A stretch of DNA of 64,000 nucleotides from Parus major (Eukaryota; Chordata; Aves; Passeriformes; Paridae): NCBI RefSeq assembly GCF_001522545.3, contig NC_031799.1, positions 34,178,958 through 34,242,957 on the forward strand, in the 5' to 3' direction. The translations under genes were made by a program, and so were the position numbers. The notes under the pieces are model-generated. The model searched no databases and was not told the DNA's origin. It saw only the letters and a list, made by a program, of their open reading frames with translations. Positions 24,254 through 49,955 of the stretch are shown in pieces; the stretch's first letter is position 1; every line of letters starts with the position of its first letter.

Positions 24254-24636
24254 GCCCGGCCACCCCCCTCACACCGCCCGGCCCTCTCCTCACACCGCCC
24301 GGCCACCCCCCTCACACCGCCCGGCCACCCCCCTCACACCGCCCGGCCCTCTCCTCACACCGCCCGGCCCTCCCCTCACACCGCCCGGCCACCCCCCTCA
24401 CACCGCCCGGCCCTCCCCTCACACCGCCCGGCCACCCCCCTCACACCGCCCGGCCCTCCCCTCACACCGCCCGGCCACCCCCCTCACACCGCCCGGCCCT
24501 CCCCTCACACCGCCCGGCCACCCCCCTCACACCGCCCGGCCACCCCCCTCACACCGCCCGGCCGCCCCGCTAACGCCGCCAGGCCCTCCCCTCATGCCTC
24601 CCTCCCCTCACACCGCCCGGCCCTCCCCTCACCGCC
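24254..24636. repeat. GC-rich minisatellite of two interleaved unit types
   Basis: Fourteen near-perfect head-to-tail units fill 24254-24555. Type A is 22 bases (GCCCGGC + CACCCCCCTCACACC). Type B is 21 bases (GCCCGGC + CCTCCCCTCACACC or its CTCTCCT variant). The order is A B A A B B A B A B A B A A. About four degenerate units continue to 24636. The array ends about 125 bases before the PSAT1 start codon. It is G-rich on the minus strand (runs of 3-6 G). Confidence 0.95.
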
Positions 24637-24653
24637 TCCCCGCGGCCGCGCTG

Positions 24654-24658
24654 CCAAT
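24654..24658 (+). promoter_or_regulatory. CCAAT box, PSAT1 promoter
   Basis: CTGCCAATGG lies about 50 bases upstream of the TATA-like element and just right of the minisatellite. This is a typical spacing for an NF-Y site. Confidence 0.55.
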
Positions 24659-24706
24659 GGGCGCCCGGGACAGGGGTGGAAGGTGCCGGGCCCCGGCGGC
24701 CGCGGG

Positions 24707-24712
24707 TTTATA
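24707..24712 (+). promoter_or_regulatory. TATA-like element, PSAT1 promoter
   Basis: GGGTTTATAGCGG, 50 bases upstream of the ATG. If functional, transcription would begin near 24735-24740, leaving a 5' leader of only about 25 bases. Inferred from position only. Confidence 0.45.
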
Positions 24713-24761
24713 GCGGAGGGGTTGACGGTGTGGCCGCAGCAGAAGTGGCAGCATCGCAGCG

Positions 24762-39065
<14,304 letters not shown>

Positions 39066-39631
39066 ATGCCCATGGGTTAGAGCCATGCTGCACATCCATG
39101 AAATTAACGCTAAAGGGTTTTAGCATTACTGTGGTACTGTACAGCTGTAGCGCACAAGTTTTATTTTCTTTTAGTTCCTGTAGTAATTTTAATTAACTGA
39201 ATGGGACAGAGACCCAGTCTTGCAATGATGTGGCAACTTCGGCTTTGCTGAAGGTGAGGATCCCCAGACTGATCATGATTGATAGGAAAATTTGAAAATG
39301 TGTGGTTAAAACATGAATAACATTGTAAGGTGCTATGGATCTGAGTCTGTTTCTCACTTCTATTTACAAGTGACTTCAACAATGCCTCCTTTTTAGTAAG
39401 CATAATTTGTCATAAGCTCTCTGTAGTGCTTTACAAATACTCTGTGGGTGCATAATGAAGGTAAACTAGCACAGTCTCCAGGGACATCTAGTTGGTTTAT
39501 GGGGTATCTTCCAGCAGTCTACCACCAGTAGTATTGAGAAGTTAACATCAGCATTCCTAACTTGAGGATCTGGCCTTCAGACTACTGCTCCAATGCTAGA
39601 AGTACTATCATAACCGTTGCAAGTAATTGTG

Positions 39632-39637
39632 AATAAA
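39632..39637 (+). terminator. PSAT1 proximal poly(A) signal
   Basis: AATAAA in GTGAATAAAGTC, 567 bases after the stop. CAGGACTGGGCTTTTCTTCC follows as a plausible downstream element. Confidence 0.6.
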
Positions 39638-40568
39638 GTCTGCAGGACTGGGCTTTTCTTCCTATCAACATTTATTACTTTAAAGCTAAGATTAATAAGT
39701 CTGACTAAATCAATTTCTAAGATGTTTTTTATTTCCCTATGCATTTTGTATATTAAACTCCTAGTTTATTAATGTTATATTCTTATTTTGGAGCATGCAT
39801 ATTTGCTGCTGCAAGAAATCTGCTTTTCATTTCTTAATGTTGTGCCAGACTGGATTGCTGTATTACACTCAATTGGCCTGTGACTTTCTCTGCACTGACT
39901 TTGAGCCCAAAGTGCAGCAGACTTCTTTGTCTGGTGTTCTTAAGTGGTTTCCATGTCTGCCTGCCCCAGTATTTGTTCTACCTTTTCATTCTTTCAGTTC
40001 TGCAGCCTTTTATATGTGGAACTTTGTCCAACTGGAGTAAATAATAATCTCTGCCTTTTCATGATGCTACAGTGTACTTTTGGTCCCACCTTCTCACTTG
40101 CTCCTTCTAGCTTATTGCAGACTTTGATACTCTGGGCTAGAGAGATCACTCATTATGCAAAGATTTTCAGAAGATCTCCTGAAAGGACCCTTGAGTTACT
40201 TTTTTTTCTCAGCTTGTGACTTTACTGCAAATGCCCATATACTGACCTTAATCTCCTATTTTAACTCGTGTAGAAACTATCTGCTACTGTCAGAGTGCTT
40301 AGCATTACTACAGCTGGTTTCAGACTAAACTCTTTGGCACACAATGGGGATTTATTTTTATTTTTAATTTTTGTGTAATGTCAGTATAGTGGTAACAATT
40401 TATTAATGATAATGATGTACTATCCCTTTGTTGATAGAACCTCAGAGCAAGCAGTGGAATGTTCTAGGGTTAAGTAACATTCCTATCTGAAAAGTCATCA
40501 TTTTAAGACTGCTGTTTGGAGATTTTTGTCAACTTAGTGTAACTCAAAGTAAGTAAATTATGCAAAAA

Positions 40569-40574
40569 AATAAA
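40569..40574 (+). terminator. PSAT1 distal poly(A) signal candidate
   Basis: AATAAA in AAAAATAAAATTT, followed about 25 bases later by the GT-rich GCCATTGTGTCTGAAAC. Confidence 0.45.
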
Positions 40575-40599
40575 ATTTAATCATGTCATGTAACGTGCC

Positions 40600-43500
40600 A
40601 TTGTGTCTGAAACTTATTGATTTTGTCACTTTCAGGATGAAAATCAAGACTAATGTGTGTTAGAATTTTAGATTCTGGTGTACTCCTTTTCCCTAAAAAG
40701 CAAGCTTCCCTCATGGATGTTTTATTTCTTTCCAAGAAGAGTCTTTCCAATAGAAGCCATGGAAACAAAACTACTATTATGAATGCTTAAAGAACCCTTT
40801 TTGCCATGCCAATTATGAATATCTGATTTGGATTCCATATTAAGCTTTTTAACTCTTTAAATTTATTTTTCTGAGTTTTGTGTACTTGCTTTCAGCTGTA
40901 GCTCTGGCTTATCTCTTTAGAAAAAATAGCCAACCTTTCTATTTTATAATAGACTTGCATTTTCTTAGCAAGCATGCTTTTTTGTGTGTTTACAAAAACC
41001 CTTGCACTGATTTGTGCAGCTGATTCATGAGTTAAACAAGGAACCTCTTGCTGATTCTGAATTGTGCCTAGTATCTTGTCAATTTTTTTAACGCAGTAAG
41101 GCGTTAAAATTATGTTGAATTAAAATACAGAGTGACAACTGCATTAAGCAGACAGTGGTTGACTGAATATCAAGTGAGGGGCATACAGGAATAAATACTG
41201 GGAACACAGAAGCATGTCCTGAATGAATTACTTACTTGAGGTTTCTTTCAGACTAATCCATGAAGCAATTCTAGCCTTCCAAGCTGTTTGTCTGTATTTG
41301 GGTTTTGAGCCCTCGTGGATAGCGAAATCCTGATTCCCCCATATCAGACTGGTAGAAGGAATTTTAGGACCTGTTGCTGGGACTCCTGGTCTTTTTTTCT
41401 CATCTGCACTTATAAGCTGGGTCAATAATTTCAGTGTTTGGCAGCAGGGCTCTTTTGGTATGATATGAATACTCCAGAGACATTGAAAGGTGTTAAAATA
41501 CTGGTTTCACCTGAAAGAGAGGGAATTATTTCTTTTCACTTCTTTCAGTCTTTCAGTTCTTTTTCTAGTGAATCATCTCCCAGTTCTTGTGTTTGATTTC
41601 ACAAAAGCACATTCTAGCATTCTCCTCTGTAGTATAGAAGTCTCTGGCCAGTGTCTCTCCCAGACCTAGCCTAAAAAGAGAAAGCTGGTGGGAAAGCTGC
41701 ATGCTCTCACTGCTTTTGCTGTGTGCAGTGAGGGATGCTTTAATCCAGGTGCCACCTGTCCTTCAGGGAGGTACCAGATCCCAGAAATTCCTCTAAGTTG
41801 TCTATGATAAGAACTTCCTATGGTAACTCCATCTTCTGTAAGCCAAGCAAGAATTAAATAAGAATTGAAAGTCTGGATTGCCACATCCTTATTTAACTAG
41901 TAATTCTAGTGGAGAGAAATTATTCATACAGGCAGCAGTGTGGGGAGTCCTGCTCTTGTGTCAGCTGATGCTCTATATTTTCATATGTTTCCTTGTTTCT
42001 GTTCAAATTAATCCTATTTTTTTCTTTTCAACTCTTAACTGGCTCAATATTTTTTGATATATCCAGGAATGCTTGGATGTAAAAAGCTTGAGCCTATTCC
42101 TGACATTCAAGTAAGTGTTTGGAATGAAGCAGGAATAAAAGACATCATGTACTGATGTATTAGTAGTTGCAAAGTTATGCTGAAGGTTTTACTAGGTCTG
42201 GCACTATATTGATGTATGCTTAATTTTCACCATATTTCATTCTCTGGGTAGAAAATAAAATGAGGATGAACCTTTTTGTACTTAATAATGATATACCAAA
42301 TTAAAAAGTAAAATGTTGCAAGTTTTTCCATTAAATCAGTCTATTTAATTGGAAAGACGATTCCCCACTCCAGTCAGCAACTGGACTTTTGATAACTCAA
42401 AACCAGAATTCATGAAAATCTGTGATAAATGCCACCCTTTTAGGCTAAAGAAACAAAGAAGTTTCAATTACCAATGGATTACTGAATGTTTTAAGGAGCG
42501 TGATCAAAGAAAGGCAAGGATAGATTTACTTTTTGGTAAGTAGATAAAGAATAAATACTTTTCTTTGATGTAAGAAACCCTAAAGCTGTACAGTTTCTGA
42601 AATCCGAGAAATTTGGAATTCTATCTCCTACCTTTACACTATGCAAAAAAGGCAAAAATTGTATATTTTGGTAAATGGATTAATTTAAAAAGTGATGTAA
42701 AGAAAGCATGTGAGAAAGTGGAAATTCGTTGAACTATTGTATTATTTTAATATATATATTATTATAAGAGAAATTGCCATTAAACTGCTCAGAATTTTTA
42801 CTATAATGAACCAATCTGGGTATGATTCTATGTTGTAGTTCCATGATGTAATCTGAAGAGATTTGAGAGATGTATTGCTAAAACTAGGGATGGTAGTAAC
42901 AAACTCTTTACTGTAAAACTTAGTAAATATTCTTGCATAGTGTAAGTAGTAGTCTTTGGAATTAAAACAACTGTATGGAAGTTTCAAATTCTGGTGCTAG
43001 GTTTTGAAGCTTGGAAAACCAGACTTAAAGAATTATAAAAGCTGGAAAAACATCTGGGCTGGTAGTGACCTGTCAGTACGGAGTCACACTGGCTTACGGC
43101 TTTTCTTTCCAGGGCAGCCCCAGTCATGCTGCTCTTGGGCACATTTTTATTGTGAAGAACACCTCTGGCCTTAGCGTTAGACATGTTAGTGCCTGATCAC
43201 TCTGTTAATGTTAATCACTGTGTTGTGATTGTGCTTTGCCTGATGTCACAGTACTGAGTTGTATTGTCAGGTCTAGTCTCTCAGTACTGAAATAAAAGGT
43301 TTTGTCTGTGGAGGTATTTTACTAAGCCACCCAAATGGTATCTCTTCCAGTTTGGTACCTCATGGAAGCTTGTCTTCAGTTTCCTAAATCTGTCTGGTGA
43401 TGTGAAGTAGTTTGGTGCAAGACTGGTCATTGCTGTGGTGCTGTGAGGCATCCTCAGGTGTGGCAGGAGAAAGCTCTGGTCTCAGTGTCTATCACCCTAT

Positions 43501-44400
43501 GTGCTCTGTGATTTCTGAATGAAGCATTGGATCAAGTTAGTGGTGAGGTATGGGCAAGGTAAATCTGAGTGACAGCTGGTGAATAGGAGAGTATATTGCA
43601 AGGTCTAGAGTTAGTTTGTGTAAATTTAAAGGAGAGGAATAGAAACAGAAGAAAAACATTAAGAATATGGTAAAATATTAAGTTGTTATTTTGTCACCTA
43701 TTGGTGTACCAGTTAGAAACACTTTGAAGAGGTGGCCCTCTACCTTGCTTCCCTACCCTCTTTATTTCCTCTTTATTTCCAGGAGGAATACTGCTTATTT
43801 TGTGGTTCTATCACTGCTATCACCATAAGGGCTGTAGCAAAAACCTGGCTAGGTTGGGAAGCAATGCAGAACTGACGTATGTCAGTTAAATGTCAGGATT
43901 GAGCTACACTCTCACTTCCCCTGCACACCCACACAATGTACCCGCAATGTATAATTTACTTGATCCGTATTGTAGCGATAACTGCAGATGAAAAAAATTC
44001 TCTATTCAATTACTTCTTTACATCTCTGTTACAATCTGTTACAATAGAAGCAGTCCCATTGTGTTCCAGATGCCCACCAGCAGTAGTTTTAATTACATCG
44101 TTCCTCTGAAATCAGATTGCTTGTTTGACAGCACTAGTCAGAATCTTTAACTAGCAGTAGAGTGTACATTTCAGTAAGTGAAAAATAATGCACTGTATTA
44201 CCACCAAACCTTTAGTTTTTTAATGCAAAATTCACACATTTTTATGTGTAAAGTAAGCCAGAATATTACTTCTATCCCTACTACATTTGACACAAAGACA
44301 ACCACATCCGGAATGCTGAGGTAGCTCTCTGCCAAGTTTTGATTGGTTTGATATCTCACTGCTGGTTGGTAGATGCTCTGAACTGCACCTGAACGAAAAA
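40600..44400. other. Intergenic DNA downstream of PSAT1
   Basis: No recognised gene. It contains two exon-like segments (42067-42110 and 42374-42535) bounded by plausible splice sites; otherwise it is unremarkable AT-rich sequence. Confidence 0.5.
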
Positions 44401-44404
44401 AAAC

Positions 44405-45010
44405 CCCAAAATTTTGCCCTTGTGGCCCAGAAGACCAGTGGCATCCTGGGGTGCACAAGGAAGAGCATTGCCAGCGGGTCAAGGGAGATCATTCTCCTCT
44501 TCTGTTCAACCCTGGTGAGACACGTTTGGAGTGCTTTGTCTACTTTTAAGCTTGTCAGCACAAAAAGGACATGGAGCTGCTGGAGCAAGTTCAGTGGATG
44601 GCAACAAGGTGAAGAGGGGACTGGATCATTCCTCTTATGAGGAAAGGTTGAGGGAGTGGGGCGTGTTCAGCCCAGAGGAGAAGACTGAAAGGGGTCCTGA
44701 TCAATGTCAGTACGTACCTGGTGGGAGGGCATCAAGAGGGAGGATCCAGGCTCTGCTCAGTGGTGCTGAGCAATAGGACAAGAGGCAGTGGGCATGGATG
44801 GATGCACAGGACCTCCCATTTGAATACAAAGAAGAACTTGACTTAGCACTGGAACAGAGTGTGCAGAGAGGTTGTGGGGTCTCTCTCACTGGGAAAATTC
44901 AAGAATTGTCTGGACACAATTCTGTGCTTTGTGCTCTAGGATGACCCTGTTTGAGCAGGAAGGTTGAAACCTACCATAGTGCCTTCCAACCACATCCATT
45001 CAGTGAGACA
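44405..45010 (+). mobile_element. CR1 LINE 3' fragment (older subfamily)
   Basis: It follows the CR1 3' plan: CCCTTGTGGCCCAGAAGACC, GGAGCTGCTGGAGCAAGTTC, GGTTGAGGGAGTGGGG..TTCAGCC, GCAATAGGACAAGAGGCAGT, then GGATGACCCTGTTTGAGCAG and CCTTCCAACCACATCCATTC. The open frames across it are broken and not genes. Confidence 0.9.
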
Positions 45011-45304
45011 CGTGTAAAGGAACACATTCCAAAAATCAACCACAGACCTTTTATATTTTAAAAGATACTATGTATAGGTGAATATTAGATACCCTTGTTT
45101 TATGAAATTTTAATTTGTGTTCTGATTGTGTTGATTCCCATGATTTTATATATACCCTTAATTGTGACTTATTTCTCCAATATGGAAATAGGTCCAACAG
45201 TTATTTTATTGACACTGCTTTGGGGAGACCTTACTGTGGTCTTTCAGTGTACAAGGGAGATTATAAGAAATATAGAACAAGATTTATATAAGGATTTGTA
45301 CTTA

Positions 45305-45580
45305 GAGGACAAGGGGATAACTGTTTTAAACTTTAAACTGAAAATGTTTGGTTTAGATAGGATACAAGGAAGAATTTTTTTTATGATGAGGGTGGTGAGG
45401 CACAAGAACAGGCTGATGAGAGAAACTGTGGATGTCCCATCCCTGGAAGTGTTCAAGGCCAGTTTTGATGGAGCTCTGAGCAAGCTATTCTAGTGGGAGG
45501 AGTCCCTACCCACAGCAGGGGAGTTGGAAAAGATCATCTTTGAAGGCCACTTACAACACAAACTACTCTGTGATGAAGCA
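45305..45580 (+). mobile_element. CR1 LINE 3' fragment (second subfamily)
   Basis: It begins GGACAAGGGGATAACTGTTT and continues AGGAAGAATTTTTTTTATGA, GTGGTGAGGCACAAGAACAG, CCATCCCTGGAAGTGTTCAA and TGATGGAGCTCTGAGCAAGC, ending in a degenerate GGAAAAGATCATCTTTGAAG. An open frame of 132 codons at 45095-45493 runs into it, but its C-terminal third is translated CR1, so it is not a gene. Confidence 0.9.
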
Positions 45581-46214
45581 AGCACCTTATTTTGGAGAAA
45601 TGCTAGTGTAAGTCTTAGTTCAAGGTTTGTACCACCATCAGTTTGACACCTGGCAAAATGATAGAACTTTGTGTGACAATCAATGCTCAGAACAGGAGAA
45701 ATGAATAGGGGCAGTTCACAGCACAGAATTGCCATGGCTCTGCAATACTGAAATAACACCTTCAAATATTGAGCCAAAATCCTGCTGAGCATTGTTAAAC
45801 CCTTACTGAAAGAAAATGAACAGCAGTGGAAGACTATCTACTGTCTGACAATCTACTGTTGTGACCAGTATATTTGCTTCCAGTTCTTACTTTCCTAAAA
45901 ACTTTGTTTATACAATTCATTTAAGATTCTTAAGATTTTTAAAATTCTCAAGATTTTCTACAATCTCATTCCTGGTTGTAGAAAATACCGAGTTTATTAT
46001 ATTAAGAATGGTCATTACTTAGGTCATAAGGATCAGATGTCTGTGGATGTAATATGAAGCAGCACACACTGTGTGGCTCTCCCCATGTCTGTGAAAGGAA
46101 GGATACTTTGCAAAAAGGCATCTTTTAAAGCAGTTTATTTCTGGAATTAGACTGAACCAGCAGCAGACAGAAAGGGTATATCTGTAGAATAACAAAACTG
46201 TATTCACAGAGGAA

Positions 46215-46270
46215 GATGCTAGAAAGACAGCCTAAACAATCTGGAGTGTTTATGATGTCTTTCTAGCATC
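46215..46270. repeat. Strong imperfect hairpin, microRNA-precursor-like
   Basis: The arm GATGCTAGAAAGACA (46215-46229) is perfectly complementary to TGTCTTTCTAGCATC (46256-46270). Inside, a C-G pair flanked by single mismatches leads to TAAACA (46233-46238) pairing with TGTTTA (46247-46252), closing an 8-base loop ATCTGGAG. That makes 22 pairs in about 24 positions. The outer flank AGAGGAA/TCTCT can extend it partly. The geometry suits a pre-miRNA, but transcription is unknown, and either strand could be the source. Confidence 0.6.
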
Positions 46271-47269
46271 TCTCTACTCATTATCTTCTGTGTTAACCTC
46301 CAGAGAATGTGAACGGCTCCTTGTAATGTCTTTTACACACAAAGAATAACCTTGTATATCAGTCTGATCTCAGTCAGATTAAAACAAAGAAACAGGCCAA
46401 CCATTTAGAAAATGTGAAAGGTTGTGAAAGTTCTCTGTCCTAGGAGAAACTGATGGGAAAGATCCACAAGAGCAGAAGGGGGTCAGTGATTTACAGTATC
46501 ATGCTTCTCCTTGCTCTCTGCTGAAGTAGTTGCAAACACTCTGTGTGTCTGACTATGCAAAGGGGATGGAGCCCTACTCATAAGTATAAAGCTAATGGTC
46601 AGTGTTTACGAGTGAGTGAATTTGGAAAATTCAGTTCCAGGCAAGGTCATAAAAAGTCAGAAAATGCACATTTCAAGGCCTAACAAATGTACATGTTGCA
46701 CAACAAATTGTAGTTCAGGTTGGGAAGAAATCTCTTTTGTGGACAATTAATAGCTCAGCCCAATTAAGTTCTGTGTAGAGCAGAGGTCCAAGAATACAAA
46801 AGAGAGTTCTTAAGTTGCATGAGAGTGAAGTGCCAGATGAGCAGTATTTCACTTGAATCAGGGCATCACCAGAGATGGCCACAGCTCTGATGTGACTTGC
46901 AAGGCCTAAATCTCTTGTCTCAGTTAACCAGTCTGGCTCACAAATGGGGAAGATTCCAATCACCACAGGCACCTGGGAGACAAGTTGCTGTACATCCCTG
47001 AGAAATCATGACCTCCTGGTACTGCAGCATGGGATTGGGAAAGAGAAATTTATTTCATTTAAGTATTTATTTAAAGGGCAGTGAATTGGTTCTTACACGT
47101 CTGACTGATTACATTTGGATTATCTTTAGGCTGTTTTACAGAATAAATTCATCTAGCAACCCACCCCAAAAAGCTGTGATATAAGGGAGCTTAGGAGCTG
47201 AAATGTCCCAGACTGCTGAGTGTGGGGGTTACTTTGAGTTTATTCTTTGAGTCATGCTTACCTTATGAT

Positions 47270-47285
47270 TTTTTTTTTTTTTTTA
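47270..47285. repeat. Poly-T tract
   Basis: A T homopolymer of about 15 bases in intergenic DNA. Confidence 0.8.
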
Positions 47286-49328
47286 TCTGTAAGGGGTATT
47301 ATGTTGTCTAACATGAAGTCTCAAAAATTCCAGTCCCCATATTAATTAATATGCCGTACTGTTAAAAGCTCAGTTCTAGAAAGTGGTGATTATTCTCTGA
47401 AAAGAATATAATTACTGTTAAAATGTAGGATAAAATGATTTTATGACCCTCATTCCATTACTTATGCTCATTTAAATTATTTGGATTACTTCTATTCTAC
47501 ATTTCTGTTAAAGAGAATTGATACCAGATTGTTAGTTTTGGCAACAAAATGTGAAGTTCTAGGGGAGAAGCCAGAGACCTCACTGGAAGTGGGCCTTCGT
47601 ATGTCCTACTCCAGACATATTCTGAGTTATGGCACTTCTTGAATCTCTTTCCCCATTCACAGCTTCAGTCAGGCAGGTTAGCTGGCTGAAGGTGATGTGC
47701 TACTGATTACAGTATAACGCAGGATACTTTGCAATTCATCACAGAGATAACAATGCTCCCAAAAACCTTGCAGCTGCTCTCAAGACTGCTGCTGCCACGT
47801 TTGGTTCAACTGAGTGGAATAATGAGGATTAATGGAGGGAGAGCAACACAATCATAATTTGGTTGGCCACACACTATGTCCCATGCTAGGGTAAAGAAGA
47901 AGTAATTTCTTTCATTGGTTGAGGGACAAGAAGCATAAAACACACTATAAATTACAGCTGTGCTGCCTATGACAAAATACGGTGCAGTCTCTTATTATCT
48001 TATTACAAAAAACATTATTCAATAACAGGTATTTACGACAGAAGTATTTAGGATTCATACTTGAGACAACATTCTGAAGATAACGGATTCAGAAACTGAG
48101 CTAGAAATAGTAGCAAAGATGAGAGGAATTGTTCAGCTGTTTCTGAATTCCAGGAAGAAAGCAGATCTGTTGGCAGTAACAAAGAAGAGATGACCAGTGT
48201 TACTTAACTGGCAAATTCCCATATTCTGGCGCAGGAGATTTAAAAGTCTCAGTGAAGTAAACTCAAGCTCCTTCCCAAACTTGGGCATGCTTTGAATTTT
48301 TCAGAAACCACATTGGTGGCTTATGCCCCCAGAGAGCCTGCCCTTTGCAGGGATAGATCAAAATGGTGTAGGAGCTATAAGGCTCCATGGCTGCAGTGTG
48401 GGGACATGGAGACTGATGAAGTGAAAAAATGAAGGAATGAGTGCGGTGGGTGAGAAGTTATGGCTAGGGTACCAGTGCTGGCAAATGCTGTTCTGGCTGC
48501 TGGTTGTTCAGCCAGGTGTTCACAAATTCAGTGCTCTTGGAAAGGTGCTGCTTTAAAGGCCAAAAATTTAGGTGTGTTTCTTCACAGAGCTTTATTAAGA
48601 CAGGGGAATCTGCCATCAGTCAAGGGGTGAGAAACAGACAGGCTCCAGCCACATGCTTCCTACCAGCCCCTCCACGGCTCAGGTAGCAGCGAGCTGAGGG
48701 TCCTGTAAAAAAACTGCTCTCCAGAAGTCTGTGGCCCTGCATCCTGGTGGCATTTTAGGCAAGAGCTGTGGAGTAAATAACCTGGTTATTCTCTTGCTGA
48801 TGCATGCGTTTTTTTCTTTTGTTTTCTTAATTATTTCCTAATCTGTTACAGCTGTGCATAAACTGACCAAAGGACAGATAGCTCAGCTTGGCAGCTGAGG
48901 GCCTCTTTTGGCTGTAGCTGCTGTTTTGTGGAGAAGTGGATGCATCTCTGTGTCCTGTGATGCCCATCTTTTGCTTTCTTCCCTTGGACAATAATTGAGA
49001 ATATGCCATGAAATCACCCAGAGTCTTGAGACTAAGCATATGGTCATTGATGTAAGATATCTGCATATATTTCAGCGAAGCAAAGCTCTAGACAAGGCTG
49101 TGTATTTTATTGGAGTCACTGAAAGTTATTTCAGTTCCTTCTTCATAACAGATAGTAGCAGCCTGCACTGTGGTTACCTGCAGCTGCATCACTACTCACT
49201 CTAAGGGGAGTGTGTAATGCTCCAGATCTGATTTTCCTGAGGTAATGTTGAGTACTGCTGGAAATGTAACTGTGTGAGTGATAATAGACTTTATTGACAT
49301 GTTATTAATAGTGATGTAGATCTTTCTG

Positions 49329-49356
49329 ATGCAGCATATTTTCCAATATGCTGCAT
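49329..49356. repeat. Perfect 12-base inverted repeat
   Basis: ATGCAGCATATT, a TTCC spacer, and AATATGCTGCAT. The stem is perfect and not simple sequence. Confidence 0.85.
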
Positions 49357-49894
49357 AATAACAGTTTAGTTTTCTAAAATACTGTTTAAAAACTTAGATC
49401 TAGCATCAAATTAGTTAGTTCAGGGGGATTCTTTAATTGGTCATTAATGAAGTGTTTAGTGATAGAAAGTAAAGGCTGTCTGCCACACAGTTATACAATG
49501 TTTCTGTTAATAGTCCATTAGACCAAACTTTGTAATATCTTACCACACATATCAGGAATAAGTGGATATAAATTGAATTTTTATGACTATGGGAACTCCA
49601 AACCAGTTATTTTCTCATCCAACATATGGTAGCTATGAGGCTGAGAGATCAGATTAATCTGGTTTGATTTTGTTTCACTGTAAAAATAATGGTTTCATTG
49701 ACAGATGTGCGTAATCATGCAGTACAAGACCTGTGACACATGTTTTGCCTTTCTAAAACTTATCAACAGAGCTACAGGCTACCAAGTTTTCCATAATTCC
49801 AGTCTAGTGTGTTCCAGACCAGAGGAGAGAGCTCAAGTACCAGAGCATGTAGAAATTATCTGTTCTAGGGGTTTTCTCCTCATAAAGAGACCAA

Positions 49895-49955
49895 CCTCAG
49901 GTTATCCTTCTCCTGTTTTCCCTCAGCCTCAGGTTACCCATCTCCTGTTTTGCAG
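49895..49955. repeat. Tandem duplication, period 32
   Basis: CCTCAGGTTATCCTTCTCCT... is repeated as CCTCAGGTTACCCATCTCCT..., each followed by GTTTT. Two copies only. Confidence 0.7.

Larger units (their letters stand above)
39066..40600 (+). other. PSAT1: PSAT1 3' untranslated region (extent uncertain)
   Basis: No coding frame of note. Two poly(A) signals give alternative ends near 39,655 and 40,600. Short open frames in this interval are not conserved-looking. Confidence 0.55.

Noticed and set aside
44198..44889. Several overlapping open frames on both strands
   Set aside because: They fall within a CR1 3' fragment and are not genes.
45095..45493. 132-codon open frame with a hydrophobic N-terminus
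   Set aside because: The right-hand third is translated CR1 3' sequence and the left part has no recognisable domain. It looks like a chance fusion.
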